Assembly: GCA_012800565.1 (NCBI GenBank)
Contig: JAAZIZ010000267.1
Location: 1-10,490 of the forward strand
DNA length: 10,490 nucleotides
From: Lentisphaerota bacterium
GTDB taxonomy: Bacteria; Verrucomicrobiota; Lentisphaeria; Oligosphaerales; Oligosphaeraceae
Reading direction: 5' to 3'
Shown: in pieces, positions 1 through 5,410 of the stretch
How the letters are laid out: the number at the start of each line of letters is the position of its first letter
How positions within the stretch are numbered: the first letter of the stretch is position 1
Notes under the pieces: model-generated
What the model was told of the DNA's origin: nothing
Seen by the model: only the letters and a program-made list of their open reading frames with translations
Databases searched by the model: none
Made by a program: the position numbers and the translations under genes

Positions 1-436
1 ATAAGCTGTCTTTCAATGGCCCGACGAAATTCCAGCCCGGCTGCAGGCTGGCGGCAAAATCGAAATCTTCCGGCGGGAGACTGCCGGAAAGAGTGAGCTT
101 TTCCGCAGTCTGGCAGTATAGCCAGCATGCCTGAGGTGCGGCAAGGTTGCCGCTGATTACATAAGCCTCACTGTTTGCATCCAGCGCCATCGCTCCTTTA
201 TTCTGCAGCAACGCCTTGGACGCCTCGTCAAGGTTCAGATTGATGCTGATCAGGTTCCAGCCGGCAGTGAGTTGATAGGTGGTGGCATACCCTGAACGGG
301 TGGGTTGCGGAGTCCTGGTTGCAGCGCCGCCTTGAGCCAGGCTCAGAGCCATAAGCAGCAGAAAAACAATGCGACAAAGAAAAAAACTGAAATCACCCTG
401 AACTCGCCGAAAATGCATCTGATGCTCAGAAATCAT
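1..436 (-). CDS. Secreted protein with GWN-type repeats, 3' end outside window
   Basis: Open reading frame running off the left edge; 145 codons are visible with no stop. The chosen ATG (434-436) is preceded by an AAGGG-like ribosome binding site about 6 bases upstream. An in-frame ATG at 416-418 has no such site. The N-terminus has a basic start (HFRRVQ), then a hydrophobic core (FFLCRIVFLLLMALSLA) and a small-residue region, which fits a Sec signal peptide of about 40 residues. The mature part contains LTAGWNLISINL and, about 70 residues later, LQPGWNFVGPL, two related short segments that suggest a repeated beta-strand module. I do not recognise a named family and propose no enzymatic activity. 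It is transcribed divergently from the M24 gene, across a repeat-filled spacer. Confidence 0.72.
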   Translation of the reverse strand, partial: MISEHQMHFRRVQGDFSFFLCRIVFLLLMALSLAQGGAATRTPQPTRSGYATTYQLTAGWNLISINLNLDEASKALLQNKGAMALDANSEAYVISGNLAAPQACWLYCQTAEKLTLSGSLPPEDFDFAASLQPGWNFVGPLKDSL

Positions 437-505
437 GGGATGCCCTTTGGGAATATGCCTGAATAGGTAAATAAAAAATCTGACAAGACAAGAAGTTAAT
501 TCTAT

Positions 506-535
506 ATTCTAGAGTTGCAAGTGCATGGCAGTAAA
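506..535 (-). promoter_or_regulatory. Possible sigma70-type promoter for the left-edge gene
   Basis: On the minus strand, TTTACT (530-535) and TAGAAT (506-511) are separated by 18 bases, matching the consensus at 4 of 6 and 5 of 6 positions. The predicted start of transcription would lie about 60 bases upstream of the ATG at 436. The -35 hexamer overlaps a perfect palindrome at 526-542. The call rests only on the hexamers in an AT-rich stretch. Confidence 0.3.
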
Positions 536-542
536 ACTGCCA
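526..542. repeat. Perfect 7-base inverted repeat with 3-base centre
   Basis: TGGCAGT, AAA, ACTGCCA: a perfect dyad in the intergenic region, followed on the plus strand by a run of six A. It overlaps the -35 hexamer of the possible promoter of the left-edge gene, so an operator is conceivable. It is not followed by a T run on either strand in the terminator sense. The function is inferred only from position. Confidence 0.5.
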
Positions 543-666
543 AAAAATTCCAACCTGGGGGAATGATGGAGCAGGTTGTGGTAGCGCCTCTGCCAGGCGC
601 CAGGAGTTTGGAAAATGCCTTACCCCGTTGCGGAGGAGCCTCGGCGAAGCGCGACAGAAGCGCTCC

Positions 667-877
667 CTTGGCGTTCTTGGCGGTTAGTTAGTTAGCCATT
701 GAACCGCCAAGGACGCAAAGGACGCAAAGGAAGAGGAAGAGAGAGGATGAGAGAACCAGACACCAATTTCTTGGCGATCTTGGCGTACTTGGCGGTTAGT
801 TAACTTTATAAATTGTCCTTTCTGCTCCCCTTGGCGTTCTTGGCGTTCTTGGCGGTTAGTTAGTTAACCATTGAACC
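667..877. repeat. GCCAAG-type interspersed repeat cluster
   Basis: Two nearly identical 39-base copies lie at 667-705 and 839-877, differing at one base (gttaGcc against gttaAcc). A partial copy lies at 779-804. Each contains CTTGGCGGTT preceded by a 9-base period CTTGGCGTT. An inverted arm begins at 702 (AACCGCCAAGGACG), so 667-721 can fold into a hairpin of about 20 pairs with mismatches and a 16-base loop. Between the copies is a purine-rich stretch (about 722-760). There is no open frame with coding character and no transposase, so this looks like a small non-autonomous or structural repeat. From memory, similar 9-base-period GCCAAG repeats occur between genes in many environmental bacterial genomes; I could not check this. 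Confidence 0.7.
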
Positions 878-922
878 ACAGCCGATTTTTCTCCGCCGGC
901 GTTTTCAACCTCCGGGTGCGAT

Positions 923-950
923 TTGACTTCCGGCAAATGCTGGCTATAAT
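923..950 (+). promoter_or_regulatory. Strong sigma70-like promoter for the M24 gene
   Basis: TTGACT (923-928) and TATAAT (945-950) are separated by 16 bases. The match is 5 of 6 at -35 and 6 of 6 at -10. Transcription would start near 957, giving a leader of about 64 bases before the ATG at 1021. The promoter lies about 45 bases beyond the last repeat copy. Confidence 0.72.
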
Positions 951-1007
951 ATCTATTGTGCTTATGTGTTTATATGTCGCCCCGGAAAATGTAACCACCC
1001 CAAACCC

Positions 1008-1012
1008 AGGAG
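1008..1012 (+). promoter_or_regulatory. Ribosome binding site fixing the M24 start
   Basis: AGGAG, 8 bases before the ATG at 1021. It favours this start over the ATG at 871, which lies upstream of the promoter. Confidence 0.8.
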
Positions 1013-1020
1013 CAAAAGAA

Positions 1021-2190
1021 ATGGCAGTGACAATCCCGAAAGCAGAATATTTTGAACGCGTCAGCAAGCTGCAGGCCGGCATGAAAGAAGCCGGTTTTGA
1101 TGCCGTGCTGGTACATGGCATGGAATCAGATTGCGGTTCCGTGCGTTACTTCTCAGATTTCTGGCCGACCTTTGAGGCCGCCGCAGTGCTGGTGCCGGTC
1201 ACCGGTGAGGCGATGCTGCTGGTGGGGCCGGAAAGCGGGCTCTATGCCGCCGGACGCAGCATGCTGCCCAAAATTGAGATGATGCTGGAATACCGCGAAT
1301 CTGCCGATCCCGAATACCCGGGTCTGAAAGTAGCTTCTTTCCAGGATGTGTTCAAGAAGGCTATGGGGAGCAACCCCCTGCGCAAGCTTGGCCTGATCAG
1401 CTATTCCATAACTCCGATACATATCTGGAAGAGCCTGCGCAGCAACTTCCCGGATGCTGAAATCGTTCCTGCGGACTTCCTGATCCGCGAGTTGCGCACT
1501 TACAAGAGCGATGCGGAAATCGCCTGCATGCGCAAAGCTTATGAAATTGCCGAACTGGCCGTCGATGCGATTCTGGCCGAGATCAAACCCGGCATGACGG
1601 AACTGCAAGTCATCGGCATCGCCCAGCGCGAACTGTACAAGCACGGTGCGGAATATGAAGGACACTCGCTGTATGCTTTCTGCGGAGTAAACACCTGCAA
1701 CGCCATCTCCCGTCCCACCCACAACCTGATCGTCCCCAATGAAGTCATCCAGCTGAATATCGGTGCCAGAGTCTGCGGCTATACCTCCAGCGTCGGCCTG
1801 CCCATCTCCATCGGCCCGCTGCCGGCTGACAAACGCCGGCTGGTCGAATTCGGCTTGAAAGCCCATTTTAAGACTTTCGAACTGCTCAAAGGCGGCAAGA
1901 AATCTGGTGATGTGGTGCGTGAATACATGGACTGGGTCAAGTCCCAGGGCTTTGACAAGTACATGCTCTACGGTCCCTGTCACAGCATCGGCATGATGGA
2001 AGTGGAATATCCCTGGTTGGAGTCGACCTCGACATACACCCTGAAGAAGAATATGACCTACCAGGTGGATACATTCTTCTATGACGGCAACCGCTTCGGG
2101 CTGCGCTGGGAAAACGGCGCCCGGATCACTGACGACGGTGTGGAGATGATGTCCTCCAAGCATGCAAAATATACTGAACTGCCGCTGTAA
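1021..2190 (+). CDS. M24 (pita-bread fold) protein, Xaa-Pro aminopeptidase/creatinase-like, altered metal site
   Basis: 389 residues, the usual length for creatinase and Xaa-Pro dipeptidase-like proteins. There is no signal peptide, so it is probably cytoplasmic. Residues about 1-155 form the creatinase-type N-terminal domain (EYFERVSKLQAGMKEAGFDAVLV at the start). Residues about 165-385 form the pita-bread domain, opening with KSDAEIACMRKAYEIA. In active M24 peptidases five residues (D, D, H, E, E) bind two metal ions. Aligned by eye with the D-(10 residues)-D, GHxIG and E motifs, they read N246, S257, H321, D350 and E364 here. Both aspartates are lost and one Glu is Asp, so a standard dinuclear metallopeptidase is unlikely. 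Creatinase shares the fold without metal, so a metal-free hydrolase or a binding protein is possible; I cannot name the substrate. It has its own promoter and terminator, so it is monocistronic. It converges with lpxD. Confidence 0.88.
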   Translation: MAVTIPKAEYFERVSKLQAGMKEAGFDAVLVHGMESDCGSVRYFSDFWPTFEAAAVLVPVTGEAMLLVGPESGLYAAGRSMLPKIEMMLEYRESADPEYPGLKVASFQDVFKKAMGSNPLRKLGLISYSITPIHIWKSLRSNFPDAEIVPADFLIRELRTYKSDAEIACMRKAYEIAELAVDAILAEIKPGMTELQVIGIAQRELYKHGAEYEGHSLYAFCGVNTCNAISRPTHNLIVPNEVIQLNIGARVCGYTSSVGLPISIGPLPADKRRLVEFGLKAHFKTFELLKGGKKSGDVVREYMDWVKSQGFDKYMLYGPCHSIGMMEVEYPWLESTSTYTLKKNMTYQVDTFFYDGNRFGLRWENGARITDDGVEMMSSKHAKYTELPL

Positions 2191-2207
2191 AACCATCGCC
2201 TGAAACC

Positions 2208-2247
2208 AAGGCGCGAAGAGCGAAATTCTGCTCTTCGCGCCTTTTTT
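2208..2247 (+). terminator. Intrinsic terminator after the M24 gene
   Basis: A perfect 14-base stem (2208-2221 pairs with 2230-2243; core GGCGCGAAGAGC) with an 8-base loop is followed by a T run at 2242-2247. It begins 17 bases after the stop codon. Confidence 0.9.
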
Positions 2248-2269
2248 GTCTGCGAAACCAGCGGCAAAT

Positions 2270-2310
2270 AGCCTCCCTCCCCGGCGAATTTTCCGGCCGG
2301 GAGGGAGGCT
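2270..2310. terminator. GC-rich hairpin downstream of lpxD, possible minus-strand terminator
   Basis: AGCCTCCCTCCC (2270-2281) pairs perfectly with 2299-2310, and the stem continues about three pairs inward past a bulged C. It lies 19 bases beyond the lpxD stop in the direction of lpxD transcription. There is no proper U tract on the minus strand (only ATTTG), so termination by this element alone is uncertain. It may slow polymerase arriving at the convergent junction. Confidence 0.5.
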
Positions 2311-2329
2311 GCGCTTCCTATCCGCAGCG

Positions 2330-3388
2330 TTATGCCGGGGGCAGCGGGAGGGATTTTTTCAGCTGCTCCAGCTCCGCCTGCAGCTGCTTCAGAGCAGCAT
2401 TCATCTTCTCCAGGCGACCAATATATAGCTGCTGCCGGGCATATTCACGCCGGTCCATGGCGGGAGAACCGAACACCACCGAGCCGGCAGCTAAATCCTT
2501 GGATACCCCGGCCTGAGCCATAATAATGCTGCCGGCGCCGATTTTCAGGTGGCCGGCCAGTCCGGCCTGACCAGCCACAACCACGCTGTCCTCCAGCTGA
2601 GTGCTGCCGGCAATGCCGGCCTGACCCACGATCATGGCATTGCGTCCGATCTCAACATTGTGGCCAATCTGGACCAGATTGTCGATCTTGCTGCCGGATT
2701 TGATCCAGGTGCGGCCGAAACGCGCCCGGTCAACGCAGGAATTCGCACCAATCTCAACCTCGTCATCAAGCTGCACTATGCCGACCTGGGGAATCTTCTC
2801 ATGCCCCTGGGGACCTGATTTATAGCCGAAGCCATCTGCGCCGATGACCACCCCGGAGTGCAGAATAACCCGCCGGCCCAGCAGGCAGCGCTCCCGGATG
2901 ACCACATTCGGATACAGCTGGCAATGCTCGCCCAGCACACACTGCCGGCCGATATAGACATTGGCCATAATGACCGAATTGTCGCCGATGACCGCCTCGT
3001 CATCAATGACTGCTCCGGCGCCGATATGCACTCCGGTGCCGATATGCGCGCTGGCGCTGACTACCGCACTGGGATGAATACCGGGACGATATTCCGGTGC
3101 CGGCGGCGTAAAAACCGCCACTACGGTGGAAAAAGCCGCGGACGGGTCCGGGCAGACAATCCAGGCCCGGCCTTCTGGCGGCGGCGTCTGGAAATCCGGG
3201 GGCACCAGCACCAGCCCGGCTCGCGAGGGCAGCACCTGCTCCAGGTATTTTGCGTTGCCCAGGAAAGATACGTCCTGTGGAGTTGCTTCGGACAGCGCTG
3301 CCACTCCCTGCAGTAGGTGGGGGCAGTTGCCCAGCAATTGGCCGCGCACCAGGGCGGCGATCTCAGCTGCGGTTTTTTCTATCAGCAT
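2330..3388 (-). CDS. lpxD: UDP-3-O-acylglucosamine N-acyltransferase LpxD
   Basis: 352 residues, close to E. coli LpxD (341). It adds a 3-hydroxyacyl chain from acyl-ACP to the 2-amino group of UDP-3-O-acylglucosamine, the third step of lipid A synthesis, in the cytoplasm. Residues about 1-95 form the N-terminal uridine-binding domain (GVAALSEATPQDVSFLGNAKY). Residues about 103-305 form a left-handed beta helix of hexapeptide repeats (IGTGVHIGAGAVI, IGDNSVI and others), with the family segment GADGFGY (183-189) and KIPQVG. The catalytic His is H243 in VQIGHNVEIG, with a second conserved His at H280 (AGHLKIG). The C-terminal 30 residues form a helix or coiled coil (LEKMNAALKQLQAELEQLKK). The ATG start is used; an in-frame GTG 9 bases upstream (3395-3397) cannot be excluded, as neither has a strong ribosome binding site. 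It starts 34 bases after skp, probably in the same transcript. It implies a lipopolysaccharide outer membrane. Confidence 0.96.
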   Translation of the reverse strand: MLIEKTAAEIAALVRGQLLGNCPHLLQGVAALSEATPQDVSFLGNAKYLEQVLPSRAGLVLVPPDFQTPPPEGRAWIVCPDPSAAFSTVVAVFTPPAPEYRPGIHPSAVVSASAHIGTGVHIGAGAVIDDEAVIGDNSVIMANVYIGRQCVLGEHCQLYPNVVIRERCLLGRRVILHSGVVIGADGFGYKSGPQGHEKIPQVGIVQLDDEVEIGANSCVDRARFGRTWIKSGSKIDNLVQIGHNVEIGRNAMIVGQAGIAGSTQLEDSVVVAGQAGLAGHLKIGAGSIIMAQAGVSKDLAAGSVVFGSPAMDRREYARQQLYIGRLEKMNAALKQLQAELEQLKKSLPLPPA

Positions 3389-3422
3389 CGTGCTCACTTT
3401 TTGCTTCGGGAATTAACTCTGC

Positions 3423-4076
3423 TCAGGGCATTGTAGTCTCACCAGTGGCGCTGCCCTTGGCAGCGTTCTTATTCTTCAGAGCCTCGGTCTTTTCCTTGCT
3501 TTCCTGCAGCTCTTTTTCGTGTCCGCGGTTGATCAGCAATATCAAATCTTCGGTAACTTCCTGGTCTTCAGGATATACCATTATAAAAGGAACCCGGTTC
3601 AAGGAACGCCCGGATACTTCATAAACATGAGTGTAGCCCTTGTCCTGGGCAAATTTTTTGACTTGGGCCGTCAAATCCGCAATCAATCCTTCTTCGGCGG
3701 TGGCGCGGGTGCCCTGCAGCTTCTGATATCCCTCCTGCCGGAACTTCACCAGCTCCTCCCGCTTGGCCTGCAGGCGCTCCATCATCATGCCGAGTTTGCG
3801 CTTGCTTTCATCACGCGCTGACTGGCTCAGCAGTTCATTCTTGCTGTCGGCATCGACTTTCTGAGTCTCTTTGAGGGAATTCTGGAACTCCTCCTGCATC
3901 AGCTGCAAGCGGTCTTCGAAATCCTGTTTTTGCAGTTCAAACTGGTAGTTTTCCTGCATGGTCTTGTAGTATCCCTCAAAGACTTTCTCCATGTTCAGAT
4001 AGGCGACTTTGTCCGCTCCCAAGACTGACAAGGTGCAGGCCAAGGCAAGCAGGACTACGAGATATTGATGCTTCAT
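3423..4076 (-). CDS. skp: OmpH/Skp family periplasmic chaperone
   Basis: 217 residues with a Sec signal peptide (KHQYLVVLLALACTLSVLG) and a probable cut before ADKVAYLNMEKVF, the typical start of mature Skp/OmpH. Residues about 40-125 are strongly charged and heptad-like (QNYQFELQKQDFEDRLQLMQ style), forming the long coiled-coil arms. A beta-type segment follows (YTHVYEVSGRSLNRVPFIMVYP), and then a Glu/Lys-rich tail. It is longer than E. coli Skp (161 residues), mainly because of this tail. Skp trimers hold unfolded outer-membrane proteins in the periplasm and hand them to the BAM complex. The ATG at 4074-4076 has AGGAG 8 bases upstream; a GTG at 4083-4085 would overlap that site. The order skp-lpxD is conserved across Gram-negative bacteria, usually after bamA; here no bamA precedes it within the window. 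Confidence 0.9.
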   Translation of the reverse strand: MKHQYLVVLLALACTLSVLGADKVAYLNMEKVFEGYYKTMQENYQFELQKQDFEDRLQLMQEEFQNSLKETQKVDADSKNELLSQSARDESKRKLGMMMERLQAKREELVKFRQEGYQKLQGTRATAEEGLIADLTAQVKKFAQDKGYTHVYEVSGRSLNRVPFIMVYPEDQEVTEDLILLINRGHEKELQESKEKTEALKNKNAAKGSATGETTMP

Positions 4077-4084
4077 ACAATTCA

Positions 4085-4089
4085 CTCCT
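4085..4089 (-). promoter_or_regulatory. Ribosome binding site of skp
   Basis: AGGAG on the minus strand, 8 bases before the ATG at 4076. It decides against the GTG start 9 bases upstream. I see no convincing promoter between this site and 4260, so skp may depend on upstream transcription or on a promoter I cannot recognise. Confidence 0.8.
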
Positions 4090-4140
4090 GGAAATAATTT
4101 CGCGTTGCAATGGGTGCCGACGGCATCTGCCGGGGGCGAG

Positions 4141-4505
4141 TTACTTCAATTCAAAAGTGCAGGTCAGAGTTTTAGCACCCTGCCCAGAAAAAACAGTAAG
4201 GGTATATTGCCCGGCCGGGAGCTGCTATTCGCGCAAATCCAAGAGGAGCGAGAAGTCCCCGCGCTGAACCAGCGCAGATTGCCGGCAGTCAAGTTATAAA
4301 CGTACACCGAAATGGCGACTTTGCAAGCCCGAGACGGTGCCAGGATGGTATTTTTTAGGTAATGCGGCAAGCCCGCCGCAAGCGGGCGTTCCCCTGGGTC
4401 CGAGGCACCTCCATTAACACGAGCACGAAACATGCCCAAGGCAAGCGCCCCCGAAATTGCCCGCTGAAAGCGTGTGTTTTTCAGATATGCTTCTGGTCTT
4501 GCCGT
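4141..4505 (-). pseudogene. Decayed C-terminal part of a secreted beta-sandwich protein
   Basis: This stretch lies between the stop of the CBM/FnIII gene and skp. Minus-strand frames show fragments of one likely domain. In the frame of the upstream gene, after its TGA, is KVAISVYVYNLTAGNLRW (about 4279-4332). In the next frame are VQRGDFSLLLDLRE and, after an in-frame TAG, QLPAGQYTLTVFSGQG and a final TCTFELK ending in TAA at 4141-4143. The run of an 'iYNltG' strand, then 'LPAGqYtLtV', then a short last strand resembles the FlgD-like or sorting-type C-terminal domains of secreted bacterial proteins. At least one frameshift and one nonsense codon would be needed to break it. The part at 4340-4505 has no convincing protein in any frame and includes a GCCCGC/GCGGGC hairpin, so it may be inserted DNA. 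It could be the lost tail of the adjacent FnIII protein. Sequencing error is an alternative. Confidence 0.55.
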
Positions 4506-5381
4506 TCAATCGGCAGAGCAATCTCTGGCCAAAACTTGATAATAATAGCCATCGCGGAGCAGATACTGGTCAAAATAACTCAGTGCGCTGGTGCGCTTGA
4601 TAAGTGTAGAAGCCTGGAGGGGGAAATCCGGTACCGTGCCACGATAGATTTCATAGGAGACTATGGGCAGTGGATGCTTCCCGGGCGGCTGCCAGCTGAG
4701 GTGATTCCCAGACGCTTCCGAGCGTACCGAGAGCTGTTCGACCGGCACTACGGCACGAGGATTCACCCCTCGCCAGACCGCAACCTCATCAAGATAAAAA
4801 TTGCGCTCACGGGGCCAGTTGTCGTTGTAGAAGGTAAAATAGCGGAAGATATTCCCGTCAGGCAGAAAATGCGTGCCGTTGACCGCAAATTTCAGATAAT
4901 TCCATTGCCCGGGGATGACTCGCACCGGCACATAACGGTTAACCTTGTTTTCATAATTCCAGGTATTGAAAGTAAATGACGTTGGGCCATCCGCAGGCAC
5001 AAAAACCTGCAGGGCAACGAACATACCTGGTTGCGAGGGAATGTCACCGAGGTGTTCCAACTGCATGGCCACATGCAGTTCCGGGGTGGGCGGGAAGCTC
5101 AGGGAGCGGCCGCGGCCGTTGAAAGCATCAGCGCCAGTTATCCATTGCAGCGGCAGGCGCACGCGTTCACCGGCGACCGAACGAGTCCGGACCAGAAAAA
5201 ATGGGCTGGACGACTGTTCCTGGCTCCCGGCAGTCAGTGGACAGCTGAGCGCATCCCGGAAATTCAGCTCCGGGTCGTCAAAATTGCAATAGTGATAGAC
5301 CTGGAATTCGCTGCCCCGCAATACCAGTCCCGCCAACAGGACCAGCATCACCGGCAGAAATCGGCTGGCTTGATTAAACAT
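4506..5381 (-). CDS. Secreted protein with carbohydrate-binding-like domain and FnIII domain, perhaps truncated
   Basis: 291 residues. The ATG at 5379-5381 has AGGAGG 9 bases upstream; the longer GTG frame (to 5417) would overlap the upstream stop. Signal peptide: FLPVMLVLLAGLVLRGS. Residues about 25-205 look like a jelly-roll carbohydrate-binding or galactose-binding-like domain: aromatic-rich strands (FTFNTWNYENKVNRYVPV, GQWNYLKFAVNGTHF) and a closing NFYLDEVAVWRGVNP, the usual 'iDDv.lw' last strand. Residues about 207-291 are a fibronectin type III domain (HLSWQPP, SYEIYRGT, YYYQVLARD). The protein stops directly after the last FnIII strand, and the following DNA has remnants of a further domain in broken frames, so the native protein may have been longer. 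Its start is 29 bases beyond the stop of the GH42-like gene, so the two are probably co-transcribed. Role inferred: glycan binding outside the cytoplasm. No catalytic motif is seen. Confidence 0.75.
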   Translation of the reverse strand: MFNQASRFLPVMLVLLAGLVLRGSEFQVYHYCNFDDPELNFRDALSCPLTAGSQEQSSSPFFLVRTRSVAGERVRLPLQWITGADAFNGRGRSLSFPPTPELHVAMQLEHLGDIPSQPGMFVALQVFVPADGPTSFTFNTWNYENKVNRYVPVRVIPGQWNYLKFAVNGTHFLPDGNIFRYFTFYNDNWPRERNFYLDEVAVWRGVNPRAVVPVEQLSVRSEASGNHLSWQPPGKHPLPIVSYEIYRGTVPDFPLQASTLIKRTSALSYFDQYLLRDGYYYQVLARDCSAD

Positions 5382-5390
5382 TGCTCCTGT

Positions 5391-5396
5391 CCTCCT
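5391..5396 (-). promoter_or_regulatory. Ribosome binding site of the CBM/FnIII gene
   Basis: AGGAGG on the minus strand, 9 bases before the ATG at 5381. A second AGGAG lies too close (2 bases) to the start. This sets the start at 5381 rather than at the GTG at 5417. Confidence 0.75.
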
Positions 5397-5410
5397 GCCC
5401 CCCCGTCGCC

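Larger units (their letters stand above)
437..1020. other. Divergent intergenic region, repeat-rich, no protein gene
   Basis: This 584-base stretch separates the left-edge secreted gene (minus) from the M24 gene (plus). From left to right it holds an AT-rich part with a weak minus-strand promoter; a palindrome (526-542); a short hairpin GCGCCT/AGGCGC (584-600); a GC-rich stretch with AGCGC/GCGCT symmetry (about 629-665); the GCCAAG-type repeat cluster (667-877); and a strong plus-strand promoter with its leader (923-1020). An open frame from 871 continues into the M24 gene, but its first 50 codons lie upstream of the good ribosome binding site and span the promoter, so I treat them as non-coding. 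Confidence 0.75.

Noticed and set aside
526..542. Palindrome as an intrinsic terminator
   Set aside because: The hairpin is followed by A on the plus strand and by a mixed sequence on the minus strand, with no gene ending nearby.
667..877. CRISPR array
   Set aside because: Copies are irregularly spaced, one is partial and one arm is inverted. There are no uniform spacers and no cas genes.
1153..2196. 347-codon open frame on the minus strand
   Set aside because: Lies opposite the M24 gene, which has clear family motifs, a promoter and a terminator; the antisense protein has no recognisable domain.
4077..4260. Promoter for skp-lpxD
   Set aside because: The best hexamer pair found (CTGACC, 18 bases, TAACTC) is too weak to support.
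4164..4439. 91-codon minus-strand open frame as an independent small gene
   Set aside because: It needs a TTG start without a ribosome binding site. Only its middle part resembles a protein strand, which continues in another frame, so decay is the better reading.
4362..4979. 205-codon open frame on the plus strand
   Set aside because: Mostly antisense to the CBM/FnIII gene, which has a signal peptide, an FnIII domain and a strong ribosome binding site.
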